This document shows positions 1 to 13,385 of a stretch of DNA of 64,000 nt, piece by piece. Position 1 is the first letter of the stretch; every line of letters begins with the position of its first letter. This stretch comes from Timema cristinae (Eukaryota; Arthropoda; Insecta; Phasmatodea; Timematidae), in assembly GCA_039000515.1 (NCBI GenBank), contig JBCFYV010009882.1:104182821-104246820 (forward strand), given 5' to 3'. A program made the translations under genes and the position numbers. Below the pieces are notes generated by a model. The model was not told the origin of the DNA, ran no database searches, and was given only the letters and a program-made list of their open reading frames with translations.

Positions 1-222
1 ACAGATTTATCTGATTACCAAACCCTTCCTTCATCTCTGACAAGACGTGTATTAATCACAACTTGTGAATGTGTGGAATGCCAGGCCTCCACCGTGGTTC
101 GGATTCCACGTTAAACTGTAGGTCCTTCATTTCATCTCACAATCACCCTACCATTACACATTAGTGTAAGTGCATATAACCTGAACGGGTAGTAAGATGT
201 AGTGCTAATAATAATAATAATA
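1..222 (+). repeat. SINE-A copy, 5' end cut off by the window edge
   Basis: This is the body and tail of the most frequent SINE family in the window. It carries the ACCGTGGTTCGGATTCCACG block, the CGTATAACC-type motif (here CATATAACC), the GAACGGGTAGTAAGA motif and a (TAA)n tail. The tRNA-like head would lie before position 1. Identity is by comparison with the complete copies near 2538, 24498 and 37286. Confidence 0.85.
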
Positions 223-2526
223 ATTTAAATAAACAATAATCAATTTAATTTGGGCGTGCGCTATACGCCATGCTCTATTCACTACTAGTTATGCGTTATA
301 CATGAATATAAACTTGACCTAAGATAATAACTTAGAAACAAAGAGAACTTTAAATATTCAAAAATGCTATTTTCTCACAAACTTTAAACAACTTTGTTTA
401 GATCTCACTCATTTATAAAGGCTAAGAGAACACAAGTACTGTGTATTTTTGCACTTTTATCACTTTTTTTTAATAAATAAATAAAATATTACTTCTGTAG
501 ATATATTAATTTTCTGCATATGTGATTTCAACATTTTTTTAAATATCTATGATGGGCTTTATGACATTTAAAACTTTTTAATAAGAGATATAGTCCTAGT
601 CAATTTATACAATTCCCACGACCAATATATACTCAATTGCTCTTGAGATTACTATGCGTAAATAATGTATATAAATGTAGCTACTGAAGCCATATTTGAT
701 TTATTTTATCTTTTTTTTTATAAAAACCGAAATTATACTAAGCTTAACTTGCATTTCCTTCCATCCAACATCAAGGTCCAAAATAATACTGCATAGTCCA
801 TATCAACAAAAATAACTGGATGGCCTCTTAAGTGGTAGTATTTACAGTCTACTCTTTCTTAATTTGGACAGGGAATGTTATAATTAGTTTTTTATTTAAA
901 AATATGATTTAGAAAAGGACAACACAAATTGAAAAAATAGCATAGTAAAAAAATTGTGTTTGCATTTTTATCCATATCTATGCTAGCAATTAAAAATATT
1001 GTACTGCTTATCAAAACATAAATATGAGAATATTTGTGAAAAGTTATTTGTTTTTATAATGGCTAATAAAACTGACTGCTACAAACATAAGTTTTGTTTT
1101 GTCTGCAATATTTTTATTCTTTTGTTCTTTAAGATAAATATGCATCCAAATATTTAATTGGGAAATTATAAGTATATTTATATTTTGTTCAACTATGTCT
1201 TAAAGATTTTCTATGAGTTTATTCACATTAGTGTACACATTTAGAGAACTAAATAAAATCTAAAGACAAAATCAATTATGAAATCACTTAAAAATTAGGT
1301 AAGCTATTGTTGCCCTTATAATACCACATAAAATAATCGATATTATTTCTATTTCATGATTTGTTAACATTTGTAGAGTGAAAAATCACTATCCATTAAC
1401 ATTTGTTTGTATTTTATTTTGTTTAACCCGAAATGTGAAACTTTGTTTAAACTCTTGGTTCCTCTTTGTGATTGTTTCCAGCAAACGCATCACCTGGTCC
1501 TAGGAAACACCTCGCATTACCCAGTAAACAACAGTTTGATGATAGGGGACTATGTAACCCCTAGTAATGCTGTGCTCACTGTACCAAACTTCCGCCAGTG
1601 AAAGTTGGCCTTAAGCACAAACTGTTATGGAACAACATCCAAGCCTTGTATGTGTGTGGGTGTGTGTGCATGTATGTTTGTGTACATCATATTGATTTGC
1701 TCGTGTTTAAATGACACATTGGCTTGATAATCAAGCTAAAAGAGTGAATAAGACTGAGTAGAATATGTTTTTACTTTACTTTCTCTATGACAAAATTGAA
1801 ATGTGTTTGGACATAAACCTAAAGTTTTCTCTTATTGCATGCATTTTACTAAGAATAAACAACAAATATTGTTTCGTACTTGTTCGAAACCTAATTTAAA
1901 CCATTACTGTTATTATTATTTTAATAATCAATATTATTAGTATTATTATTTGTATTCTCAATTTTAATGTCATCGAAACGCATGCTCTCAAAGCTTTTAA
2001 ATTTAGTTGCAATACCTTGATTTTTTAATATGACACATGTACACTTTTGCTTCAAATTGAGTTTAAAAACAACTTAATTTGTATGTATTATTTGTTTACT
2101 ATCTGAGGGTTCAAAATACATGCCACAAACATCAACTAGTAACTTGAAAATGAAAGACAATCAGTATTGAAACAAAAATCCTTATTATTTGTTAGGAATC
2201 ATAAATAAGAATTCATTTTTCTAATTCATAGTGTTCTAAAATAAAAGTGTTTAGTAAACTTGAGCTGTGTGATGACCTTTTAGATCAGGCAAAACAGTTT
2301 TGCAGAGTCTTTGTTTCACTTTTGATTGAACTGATGGCTGAAAATTATCACACTAAAATGTATTCAAAACTTTTTATTGTGAAAAGTTCTATAGAATGAG
2401 ACTTCACTTTACTTTCTCTTCAAAGGTTTACTAATTATAGGATATCAACTTTCCATATATTTTGAGTTTTCAGTGTTTGATTTTAAGCAAAACTTATATT
2501 TTTACCCTTCACAAAACAATGAGAAC
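223..2526. other. AT-rich intergenic DNA with no supported gene
   Basis: Only short open frames with no recognisable domain are present. There is a short GT-rich patch near 1655-1685. I see no repeat family or RNA gene here. Confidence 0.5.
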
Positions 2527-2537
2527 TTTAAAACAAC

Positions 2538-2815
2538 CGGTGACCTGGTGGTCTAGTGGTAAGGTGTTGGACTTCTGTGCTTGGGTCTGGGGTTCCATCC
2601 TCGTTCCCGGCACAGATTTATCTGATTACCAAACCCTTCCTCCACCTCTGACAAGACATCTTGTGAATGTGTGGAATGCCAGGCCACCACCGTGGTTCGG
2701 ATTCCACGTTAAACTGTAGGTCCTTCATTTCATCTCACAATCACCCTACCATTACACATTAGCATAAGTGCGTATAACCCGAACGGGTAGTAAGACGCCG
2801 TGCTAATATTAATAA
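2538..2815 (+). repeat. SINE-A, full-length copy with target-site duplication
   Basis: The copy begins with a tRNA-like head: an A-box-like TGGTCTAGTGGTAAGG followed by a B-box-like block near GGGGTTCCATCC. The family body and a short TAA/ATT-rich tail follow. An 11-bp direct repeat, TTTAAAACAAC, flanks it at 2527-2537 and 2816-2826, the hallmark of LINE-mediated insertion. Short open frames over it are by-products of the repeat. Confidence 0.9.
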
Positions 2816-2826
2816 TTTAAAACAAC

Positions 2827-4249
2827 TCTTCCCTCAGCTCTTTATTAATTGCACCATACCACTTTGTTACTGTCTTTCAGGAACACTCGTAATTATTGTT
2901 GGAGTATCTCGGTGAAATCCCACTGGAGTGTGTTCCAGTTCCAGTCGATAGGAGCTGGTAACGAGCACGTAGGTGCCAGCACCTGTCATTGTTCTTCGGG
3001 TTGCGCGTCGCGGGCATGCCCAGCATTAGGCTCTGTATCCATACACATTGGCCGAAGAGTAATAATAACACAACAAAAATACCTTCCCGAGTTCATAAAA
3101 GACCAAACAAATAATTAAACAATTACGGTTAAATTGACCTTTACACAAATCTGGTAGAGATAACAATAATAATGGAGGATGGCGATAGTAAACCCTAGAT
3201 TATGGTAATATCAAAAGGATATTAGCTCTCATATACAACAAAAATAGAAACATTCGTTATAGTTAGGAAAACTAACGCTAAACATTTCAACTAGAGTTAA
3301 AAGAATAAGCAACCCCGACTCACAGCCCCAGATTTAACCAACAAAGAATAAATATCTTATGTTTAACAATAACAAATAAACTTCCCATTAATAACACGTG
3401 GCATAATCTTAGAACATAAGATTTGGGAAAATTACAATATAATACAGCCCAATGCAACACAGGACCAAAAATGGCGATGCTCTAAAACGTAAACCTATCC
3501 GTGAAGCAGGTAAAAGAGTTTCACTACCAGACAAATGTTTTGGGTTCAACCATGCAACAGTATTATGTTTAGCCATACTCTTTAAGCGAAATTCAGGAGA
3601 CCCAGTATAAATAAATAAATAAAGATTATATTTATAAAATAACATCCCAAACGGTAATTTTGAATGATTAATGCCAAACTGAATTTAGAAATAAACAAAG
3701 CTAAGTCTATCCAAGACCAATGTGCAAAGTGTGTGTGTGTGTGCAATGTGTACAGACACTAGAGAGTTCTGCCATTATATACACATGCTTGGGGTTATGT
3801 TTTCTCAAAGCGCGGGGAAACAAGGATAGGTAGAGGGATAAGGGAGGTAGCACTGTTCTGGAACATGATCACAGAGTGTAGGCATAATTCAAACGCGTGC
3901 CAAACAATAGTTCCGTTATCTTCCAATCACAGCTGTAGGCGCGTACCCAACCTTCACATATCAGCTTTCTATTATTTTCTTGGGCGAGGCACAATTAGAG
4001 GTGAGCAGTGAACTATGATCCTTTAAGTCAGTCTGAAATGAGTTGTGCCGCGATTTTGTGGCATGGAGCCTTGTCATGACGAATCAACTGGGGCAGAAGC
4101 GGTAAGCCAAATCATCCTCTTCTTTACGTGTTGTAACAAGGTTACTTGCCAGGCGGAGAAGAAAAAAGAATAAAAGAAGTTTATTTACTTTGCCGTGTAT
4201 TCAATCTGGGTGTTTGTTTTGTTTGTTTAATTGGATTTTATTGTTTTGT
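2827..4249. other. No supported gene
   Basis: No domain, splice pattern or repeat family is recognisable. A short - strand stretch near 4050-4090 reads HDKAPCHK in one frame, reminiscent of the mariner DNAPCH motif, but it is too short to call. Confidence 0.4.
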
Positions 4250-4858
4250 AACACTAATAGGAATCCAAATGATACATCGATGTACATAAAACATCATTGT
4301 ATCGTTAATAAATATGGATGTTTATATGAGCGATACATCAACGACAAAATGACTAAACATCGACATCGTTCAATCATCTCCCTTCCTACATTAATTTTCC
4401 GTTTGTGGATGTTTTGCTGTCAACATGCGTTGACTTGACACCTTGCGTACCTAACCTAAAAGTACTTGGTTTGTCGTTTTGAGTGATTTTTAAACTTCAG
4501 GAATGTTAGTAGTGATGTATGTGAGTAAAGTGTTTTGTTTATAATATCTTTTATTATATATATTTCAATTGAGTTACGTGCTTCGGTCAGTACGTTTATC
4601 AACAATTTACTTACCTACTGATGTCTTGCTAGCTTGTGCACCCCATGGCGCCATGACACTTTGTACACATCTATTTCAACTTAGGTAATTTCATTTATAT
4701 AATGTAGTCATTTTTTATGTCAAATAATGCCTTAATTACTATATTATGCTTGTGTATCATTGTTTTGATTAATTTTTAAGCTATATTTATTTTGTAATTA
4801 ACTTTGTTTATCCTAAAGTTAAAATCCTAAATTGTGTTATATTTCTTTACAGATCACA

Positions 4859-5101
4859 ATGCCACATAATAAATTTAAAAGCCAAATTTGGAACTATTTC
4901 AACAAAATTAGTGACAAAGAAGCAGTGTGCAAGATATATAATAAGAACCTAAAAACTTCTGGCAATACAAGCAATCTTCGTGGTCATTTAGAAAATGTAC
5001 ATTCGCAGCAGTTGCTAGATGCGGAAATACCTAGCAAGAAGCCAAAAAAAGTTGGGGTCATTACGGCTTGTATGGACGTAGAAGCCTCAACGTCAGCAAA
5101 T
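4859..5101 (+). pseudogene. hAT transposase N-terminus (BED zinc finger), broken
   Basis: An ATG follows a TTCTTTACAG acceptor-like site, so an upstream intron is likely. The 81-codon frame starts MPHNKFKSQIWNYF and carries the BED pattern of an aromatic pair, a Cys pair and H-x4-H (HLENVH). The second cysteine of the Cys pair is replaced: the text is AVCKIYNKNL where families keep C-x2-C. A TGA ends the frame at 5102, but homologous-looking sequence continues past it. Function is lost; the identification of the domain is firm. Confidence 0.8.
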
Positions 5102-5239
5102 TGAGATTTTATTAATGTGGTTTCAACAGCATCAACATCGGACAGCGACCCAAATATATATATATTTCACCAGTGTTGCCAGTACTTCAACTAACATTGT
5201 TCTACCTAAGAAAAGTTTGTAGACGCAACCAAACGTTGA

Positions 5240-5837
5240 TTACTTCATAAATAACATAAAAAGCATAAACACACAGGATGGAGCTAGATCAAATAACTGG
5301 AGCATTGTGAATTTTATAATCATGGATAATAAACCATTTCCCACTGTAGAAGGTAAAGGCTTTCTACGACTGATGAGGGAAGTATGTCCATTGTACAAGG
5401 TGACAAGTCAAGAAACAATAAAAACCAGAATTGACGACATATGAGGCAATGAGTCATATTTTTTAAAATTATATAAAAGATGCTGAAAACTATTGCACTT
5501 GGACTGAAACCATGCAAAATAAATCATTTGTGGGTGTTACTATTCACTTTTTGGACAAGTCTCTACTCCTCAGCGGAACATTAGGTGTTATGGAACTGAC
5601 AGAAAGCCACACGTCACTGTACATCACTAAAAAAGTTTCAGCTATCATCACAAATAATGACAGTGCTGTAGTGAAGGTCAACAGGGAAATGTTTGGAGAA
5701 AAAAAGATTATTCCTTACTTTGCCCATACAACTAATTTAGTCGTAACTAAATCAATTGACAATCAAGGAATGACACGTCTGATGAGTCTGATAATAATGA
5801 TTCGCAACTTGATATTTGGAAATACCATACACAGTTG
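5240..5837 (+). pseudogene. hAT transposase middle region, broken
   Basis: Frames near 5320-5440 read FPTVEGKGFLRLMREVCPLY, the segment that precedes the catalytic core in BED-type hAT transposases. The frame from 5512 to 5838 continues with TIHFLDKS, LLSGTLGVMELTE and AIITNNDSAVVKVNREMFG. Stops and small indels separate the pieces, and part of the catalytic core appears deleted before the next fragment. Confidence 0.75.
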
Positions 5838-6164
5838 ACACACAAAAATATGAAAAATAAATCATCTTCAATAACTACAGAAATCATCAGCGAAACAGAG
5901 GTTCAGATGTATCTGTCATCTCCTGTCACACCAATAAAAAGAGACACCATTGAAATCTGGGAGGATATGAAGTCTCTTTTTCCAACACTTGCAAAGATTG
6001 CAATGATATACCTCCCCATCGTCGCCACGTCTGTGCCGAGTGAACGTTTGTTCTCGGAAGTTGAGGCAACCATAACCCAGGAAAGAAATATGCTTCTGGG
6101 AACTAGTTTGTCTAAGCTTCTTTTTCTTGATTCCATTTCAAAGTTGTTACATAGATTAAATTAA
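5835..6164 (+). pseudogene. hAT transposase C-terminal dimerisation domain remnant
   Basis: The 109-codon frame contains LFPTLAKIAMIYLPIVATSV followed by PSERLFSE and TITQERNMLLG. This is the conserved hAT dimerisation core (the P-S-E-R-x-F-S motif followed by R-x2-L). The first ~30 codons are less conserved. It joins the preceding fragment by a frame change. The open frame is intact only locally. Confidence 0.85.
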
Positions 6165-6929
6165 AGAAATATTTGTACCATCTAAGATCAGTTTTTTTTA
6201 GTTTGGTGGTCTAGTATAAGTCAAGTTAGTTAAGCATCGATTAGTCAGTAGACATTTCATTCACCTAATATTTTGGGTTAGAAATTTTTGATTTATGCTA
6301 GTATCCCTAATGTATGAATATATAGGAACATTTGATGTGAAATTTCTGATGATATGAACATTTCTAGTTATTTGTGTTTTTAGAGGTCTTTGATCTCACT
6401 TTAAACCATTTGATGGTAACAGAATCACATGACATAAAGTGAGGTCACTTTTCTATATTATTTCAAAACCTTGGAAAAACATCGATGTATCGTTCTTATG
6501 GCTAATGTTTCTTAACATTATCATGAGAACATCAATGTTTTCAATATCTATGTTTTTAACAACGATCATGCATTCCTAAACATTAAACAGATATTTCTTT
6601 ATATGTGAAACATTGAACATAGAGAATTCAAATAACGAGCACCAGCCCCCGGGGGCTCTCGATAAACGATTTACACTGAACTTACAATAACATTAAAAAG
6701 GCAACTTGGGGGTTTATATATTATACATTAGCTTTTGGAACATCAAAGTACCTAGGTTACATAGCTCTGTAAGATAAGTTTTAATTCTAAATATTTTCAT
6801 GTTTAATCCTAAATTTCCTTAAGCTTAATAATTTTATCCTACTTCTTATATTAGAACTAACAATAAAAAAATATAACTTTTGAGAGTGTGCCATCTATGA
6901 ACGATCGTTTCAACCCTTAACCTAGGAGT

Positions 6930-7210
6930 AGGTGGTCGCGGTGGCTCAGTGGGTTAATTCTGTCTAAGACAGTCACCTCCTTGTCTCGGGTGTAACAATT
7001 TGAGTAAGAATTGAGTGTTTTGTTTTTGCAGCATCTTGCTACCCTTCTGGACCTTGGACATTTTAATCGTGGTAGGGATAAGTTAGGAGGAATATATAAT
7101 TTAAAGGAAATGTAACCACATGTGAGAGAAGAGAATGTAAGGAACAGTCTAGGAAAAACCACCCTTTGTATATGTGGATGGAATTCAAGCCTATAACCTC
7201 CCCAACACCA
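6930..7210. repeat. Possible tRNA-derived SINE remnants
   Basis: A tRNA-like head, GTGGCTCAGTGGGTTAATTC, appears at about 6940 on the + strand. Downstream, near 7150-7200, the text TAGGAAAAACCACCC resembles the - strand of the SINE-B body. Both are diverged and the boundaries are uncertain. Confidence 0.3.
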
Positions 7211-10200
7211 AAACTAGACCAGAAGATCTTCATGTTTAATCGGCATCCCAGACTTTTATGTGGGTTGGTGAATTACTCGAAGCAATATTTATTAAATTAT
7301 AATACCCACTATCAAGTATTCAAGTATTTAAAGTATAAATGGGTAGAACAGCTTACTTTTGAGGACAGTTCAAAGTGAGTCAGCTACCTAAAATTTGTTT
7401 GCAACCGACCGAAATACAACTTACAGCGTTCCTGACCAACCCAACTCCATTTTATAGATTGACCAAATTCATCTTGTGGTTCATTGTTAACAACCGGTCT
7501 ACCCAATGACTTGAAGCTTAGTTGTTTACCAGTTTCCAATATACATAGTTTGAGTTATTCCACATGCATCAAAAGCTAGATAGTTAAAGGCCTGCCTTCA
7601 GGGGGAAGTTTTTAAACTTTATATAAGTTTTAATTGTATTATTTAGGCTCATGAATCAAATATAGAACTTCTTAAATGTAGTATTAACGTATTATTTTCA
7701 AAATAGCTGTGATAAGATTAATATTAAAGCAAAAACTATCTTAACTTTTAACACATTCTTGATCACAAAAATAATATTTTTAAATAAGAGAATTTACTAA
7801 GGAAATAAACAATAAAATGAATGGTCCTGTTGTTTCTGTGACCAGTATAAGCCAAAGAATCCTGATTGTCTTGTGTTGTTTCATCTTGTAACTCAATTCT
7901 TACTAGTTCACGATAAGGAGGAGAATTAGTTTGAATCATTCAGCTAGAAGAACTGTTCAAATTGAGCCATTTGTGTGCAAACAACACATCTCTAATTTAA
8001 AGTAACAAAAAATATAGTACAGATTAAGATAGTTTTAAGTGTTTGTTGTTATTCAAAATTATATACACACTAAAATTAATATTATTTTTTGTGTATGTGT
8101 GTATATGACTGCAGGCCAAATAGTAATATAAAAATTTTCCATGCAAAGGGGTTAGTCAGTAAGATATCTCGCTAGGTAGGCACAGGCTGTGAGTTTGAGG
8201 GCCCTGCCACAATTTAGATTTTGTAGCAATGAATATTCTGTATAGTTCAAGCAAATAGAACATTTAAACAATAAGGAAGGATTATCAAACAACAAACATT
8301 AAATTTTAATACATTTCATTTGACTTATCTATAAACGTACAAGTTATTTGAGAGTTTAAATTTGATTATATCTATCACTAAATATTTTATCGTCATAAGT
8401 AGGCCCTATGATCTGTTTTATATAGAGCAATTTCCTTATTAATAACTAAATAGAAGGCTTTTTTCCTATCATTATCTTACTATACTTTAGGGTAATATTA
8501 GGAAAATAAACCTTTGAGAAAGCTCTTTGTAAGAAAATTTGGCTATATTCAACTGGTTGTCAAAATAAATTTATATTTATCCTAATATATTTTAACCAAA
8601 TACAATGATTTGGTAACACAATAGAATCAAAGAAGCACATATCTGTTTTGTGCTGCTAAGATTTATCTAAAGCTGCATTGTTTTGTTAGTTGCAGCAAAC
8701 CATCGACATCAGTTAGAGACTGAGGGGTCATTACTAAGCCTTCTCAACAGAAGTGGACATGTTTGATCATCACATCCACCTTCAAAAGGAATAATAGTTT
8801 CAACAGTAAATATTGATTAAACTTCATATTAAGATTCCAACAAAGTATAAACATTGTTTTAAATCGCAGCTTCATTTACAGTTTTCAACTAATATCATCC
8901 ATAAGTAAATTATAGTGATAGCTATAAAATGCGAAAATCTTACCCCCTTAAATGTTGAGATTAATATCATGTGTTGAAAAGTTGAAAACAAAAGTTTGCT
9001 TGGATTTATCTGTTGACATTAGAGCTTCCAATTCCATTATAATCTAATCTGAGAAATCTGTGTGTTAATATAAGCATTTATTGTTGAAACAAAATAGAAG
9101 TGTTTATAAATATATAATTATTATAAATGACCGACCACACATTAACATAAAAAAAACTCTATTTTATGGGCAGCAGGAAACACTAAGAGGTTCCCAATTT
9201 ATTGGGTTTTTTTTTTCTTCGATCTACAATTTATAAATTTGTAATAATTTCTGAGGAGTAAAATTATTATTCTCTCAATTAAGTTCCCTTTAGCTCATGG
9301 AGGATGTGTCTCACTTTATTCTTTTATTAACATAAAACAAAGAACTGTCAGGTCTTTATGTTTCAAGGACTTGTAAGATAACACTAAATTTTTTTTTAAA
9401 TAAGTGTTTCTGCACTTTTCCAAAATTTGTTTGGCTTATTGGGCATAGAAACTATTTATGCACAAACTAATTCTTATAGTATAAATCTTTTACATAAAGC
9501 TGTTTGAATATTTTAATGTCGTTTAAGCATTACTAAGCCACATATCAATTTTGATATATTAATGTAACGTGCTTAGTTAAAAACCATGTGAGGATATCAT
9601 ATATTATTTCATAATTTGCTGAATTAAATTTGGTAAAAGGCCATTTTACTCAAATTAATTTGACATATTCTTCAACACTAAGTCTATTATAATCAAGTTT
9701 TTGGTAGCTTCCTTTGTAGAATGTTTCACTTGTGACATATCAGATACTACAAAGCAATATATATTAAATCCATTAAAATAAATCTACTATTAATAAATTT
9801 TGAAAATTAAAAAAAGATTGAATCAATGAATACAGTGTTTTATCGGCAACTGAACCCCAGTTGCAATTGCACACCCCTAATACTACACTTCAGCAAATAT
9901 ACTCTAGATACACTGTATGTTCACACTTCGCATTCTTGTTCATATGTGTTAATAAAATTATGTCAACGGCTCAAATTCCTCTTATATCCCGTATACTATC
10001 ACTATCTACTTTCACAATAAAACCCTATTAAAATTCATTTAAAAACTCCAATTTCTAGTCAGCTAGTAATGTTTGGGAACCAAAAACGTTTCATATAATT
10101 GTATGATTATAGCTTTTTTATTAAAAGAGTTTTGTATAATTCAGTTTTTTTAAAAAGAGCAATGAAGGGAGTGTGCCTTTTTTTTTTTCATGTACTTAAT

Positions 10201-10340
10201 ATTCTTTCTTAGTTATCCTTAACAAGGAGATCAAAACTTTGGTACACAAGAGATTTGGAGATTTGTCTTAAGCATAGAAAGATAAACTATTTAGATCAGA
10301 AAAGTTATTGAGTTTTAGATATATTGTGGTGGGAAAATTC
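7211..10340. other. AT-rich intergenic DNA
   Basis: No gene is supported. A diverged tRNA-like patch near 8150-8215 (GTTAGTCAGTAAGATATCTC, then a GAGTTTGAGGGCCC B-box-like block) may be a SINE head. The rest shows no recognisable structure. Confidence 0.4.
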
Positions 10341-10344
10341 TAGC

Positions 10345-10800
10345 ATTAGAGTGTCTTGACTAATCATAATCATAATCATTATCATCAACTGTTTCCAGCC
10401 TGTGACAGGGTTAGTTTAGCAGAATGCCTCACTCTTCCTCTATCATTCCACCATTCTTCCTCCTATAACCGCTTACATTCTTCTCTCGCTTGCACACTTT
10501 CTATTAACTGTTCATCCCATCTGTTTCTTGGTTTCCCTTGCATTCTATTTCCTACATACTTGCTCTCCATCATTCTCTTTGCTGTTTTCATCTTCTCCAC
10601 ATGACCATACTATCTAAGCCTTTTTTCTTTATTATCTTTTGTATTCCCTGTACCACAGCTCTTTTTTGGATAACTTCACCCTTAATCCTGTTTATCCTTG
10701 TAACAGCTAAAAATGCTTCTCACAAACTTTATTCCCGATTCCTTCACTTTTCTAGGCTCTCATATTCACTGTCTATATTTCTGCTGCTTATGTTAATATG
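10345..10800 (-). mobile_element. LINE 3' end (C-terminal coding remnant)
   Basis: Read on the - strand, the segment contains MVMWRR-like text followed by MESKYVGNRMQGKPRNRWDE and a stop. This is the conserved post-RT tail of insect non-LTR retrotransposons (R-x-M-E-x-K-Y-x-G...GKPR-x-RW). It ends in a 3' non-coding motif, CACAGGCTGGAAACAG, and a TGATAATGATTATG tail. The low-complexity + strand frames here are its antisense. Confidence 0.75.
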
Positions 10801-11167
10801 GGTACAAAATAAGTCCTATACATCACTTACTTACACTTAAAGGTCACTTATCTTCTCTATAACAGGTATTTTACACACTTATTGAACATCTCTCCTTACT
10901 GCCATCTTAACTAAGTATCTTGAATGTGTTTTAAGTATTTGCCTATCTCAAATCAATAAAGTTGTAAATACTTCAATTGGTTTAATAACTTACAAATTAC
11001 TGGAGAAAATGAACCTACCCTATCTTAATCAAACTTAGCTCAACGTAGGCATATTTTGATTACTGAGTGGTGATTTTATTTTAATCTCCATTAGATATAA
11101 TTTCCTGACTAATGGTGATGTTAAGTAACCAAAATAACATAACTTAACATTAACAAAATTGTGGACA

Positions 11168-11168
<1 letters not shown>

Positions 11169-11229
<61 letters not shown>

Positions 11230-11249
11230 TGTTTATATATATATATATA
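11169..11249. repeat. (GT)n and (TA)n microsatellite
   Basis: About 60 bp of uninterrupted GT units is followed by a short TGTATGTGTGTGT transition and a TA run. It is ordinary simple-sequence DNA. Confidence 0.95.
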
Positions 11250-12716
11250 AAAGTATTAGATTTTTGTTTGTGGCAATATGTATTTTGAACCCTTTTTCAA
11301 GTTATTAAAACTTTAATCTACTGTATTTTTATATTTGATTAAATTTTAAACATAGTTTTTTTTATTGTTTGTAAATATTTTATTTTAATAATGTCGACAC
11401 AGGTATTTAATTTACTTTACAAATTGTTACAATTTTTTTATTTTATTCATGCAATCGGTTTCTTTTATCATTCTGTTTATGTCCTAATGATGTATACTAG
11501 AATTTTTACAGTCTAGTTATTTTTCTCTTGTAAATATAAAAGGTTAGATATTTTACTAAACCTTTCATGAAATATATTAAATGTAAATAACAGTTGCACA
11601 ATGGCAACTTAAACTCGATCATTAAGGGCTTTGATAAAGATGTCATTCTGTTTAAATTGAGTTAATGTTTTTCAAAATGTGATATTTCAAAAATGTATTA
11701 TTTTTATTATTATTTGTTCATTATTTATTAACAAATTATAATATTTAAATCTGTAGTAAACCATTATTTTAAAAATATTTTAAAATCAATTTTGTGTGTC
11801 ATTAATTTTAGCAAACTAATCGTGTCAACATATTTTGGGCTTTTGAATGATTGTTTTCAATTTGTAATGCTCAGACTTAATGCAATATGCTCAAATATAT
11901 AATTTTCTTTGTAATGTGTGGCGTTATGAAGAGAGTTAACAATTTGCATCAGGTTTGGCTGAGAACTATGTGATTTTTCAAGTTTCTAATTGTGTGTTTG
12001 AGCTAATGAATTAGTGTTATTGAAATATATTTTTATTGTGACTGTGACTTTTATTTTAATAATTTATGTACTGACATATATTACATTTAGAAATGTATGA
12101 TTTATTCTTGTGTATTGAAAATGTGTGTCAGGAAGCTCAAAATAGTATAGATGATGAAATAATGCATAGCAAGGCAGCAACAAAAATTCTATACTGGAAG
12201 GTTTATCAAAATGCTTATTATGGTTTCCATATGTTTACAGATTGTATAAACCCATTTGACATTTTTAGAATTGAGGTCTAGAAAATAATTCAAATATGTA
12301 AGTAGCACATTTTTACTTAAAACTTTTAGTGGGTGACCCATTAAACCATTAAAATCATTATTTACTCAAAAATGAAAGATTTTATGCTGTTTGTTGAATT
12401 CTTTACTTAAATACAATTTTACCTCTTTTTGTTTCCTTTTTTTCCATATTGGTTCAAGGTCGTGATAATTGTACATCTGATTAAAGATAATTAAAGCATT
12501 TACAAGCTAGCAATGTTATTTTACTAATATCATGTGACTTTATGCCTCACTATTATTAGTGTTGCATGAAATTCTCGAGCAAGCTTTCTCTTAAAAGTGC
12601 ACAAATTATTATTTTTAAACCATAAGGAGAAGTTGGTGACAAAAAAACAAGTTTTGGCATTTGTTGAATGTCTTAGTGGCAATGTTATGAATGCTATGAG
12701 TAATTACTAAACGACT
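11250..12716. other. AT-rich DNA without a supported gene
   Basis: A 62-codon frame at 12093-12281 has no recognisable domain or splice context. Nothing else stands out. Confidence 0.4.
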
Positions 12717-12723
12717 AGTACAG

Positions 12724-12725
<2 letters not shown>

Positions 12726-12770
<45 letters not shown>

Positions 12771-13012
12771 GCATTGCATCTTACTACCCATTCGGGTTGT
12801 ATGCACTTATGCTAATATGTAATGGTAGGGTGATTGTGAGATAAAATGGAGGACCTACAGTTTAACGTGGGATCCGAACCATGGTGGAGGCCTGGCATTC
12901 CACACATTCACAAGTTGTGATTAATACACTTCTTGTCAGAGGTGAAAGAAGGGTTTGGCAATCAGATAAATCTGTGCAGAGACCGAGGATTGAATCCCGG
13001 ACCCCCAGCACA
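12726..13012 (-). repeat. SINE-A, reverse orientation, 5' truncated
   Basis: A long (TTA)n tail leads into the inverted family body and ends within the B-box region of the head (GATTGAATCCC), so the A box is missing. AGTACAGAT flanks it at 12717-12725 and 13013-13021. Truncation at the head end is typical of incomplete reverse transcription. Confidence 0.85.
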
Positions 13013-13346
13013 AGTACAGATATAGTTGTCAAAGAAAGTTCGTGGAGCATATTGTTGGTAATGCCATCATCTCGTGTCTTGCTCTGTGCCACTGTTACTG
13101 CCAAGACCTCGAAGTAACAGCCTTCACGCTTGTGCTTAAATCCAAAAGAAAAATAGGACCAAACATATTGATGGATATCATTGTGGTTATTGTGGATGTA
13201 AATCCACATGAAAAAAAGTGTAACTTCAACGAGATCCTCTTCCAGATTTGATGTTCAAAATTAAAATAATTAATAAAATGTTTATCGCAAATTTTGAAAC
13301 AGTTTGAGCTACAGAAAATCAATAACATTGTGTTTAAATCTGGTTT

Positions 13347-13347
13347 T

Positions 13348-13380
<33 letters not shown>
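13347..13380. repeat. (TAC)n microsatellite, left part
   Basis: About eleven TAC units run up to a SINE fragment. The matching CTA/CCA repeat resumes on the other side at 13531, so one microsatellite was probably split by the insertion. Confidence 0.85.

Positions 13381-13385
<5 letters not shown>

Larger units (their letters stand above)
4258..6578 (+). mobile_element. hAT DNA transposon, decayed, with TIRs and 8-bp duplication
   Basis: The element starts TAGGAATCC and ends GCATTCCTA, so the termini are inverted. Both subterminal regions carry ATCGATGTA-type motifs (4275-4285 and 6480-6492). The flanks AACACTAA (4250-4257) and AACATTAA (6579-6586) are an 8-bp target duplication with one mismatch, as expected for hAT. 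Inside, transposase remnants run in order: a BED-finger exon, a middle domain and a C-terminal dimerisation domain, all on the + strand and broken by stops and frame changes. It is about 2.3 kb, the size of a complete element, and is no longer able to encode a working transposase. Confidence 0.85.

Noticed and set aside
3950..4110. Possible mariner transposase fragment (- strand, HDKAPCHK)
   Set aside because: Only about 15 residues resemble the DNAPCHK region, followed by a stop; no further motifs or inverted ends were found.
10356..10840. Long + strand open frames rich in Leu/Phe/Ser that look like membrane proteins
   Set aside because: They are antisense to LINE coding sequence; the - strand shows the conserved post-RT motifs.
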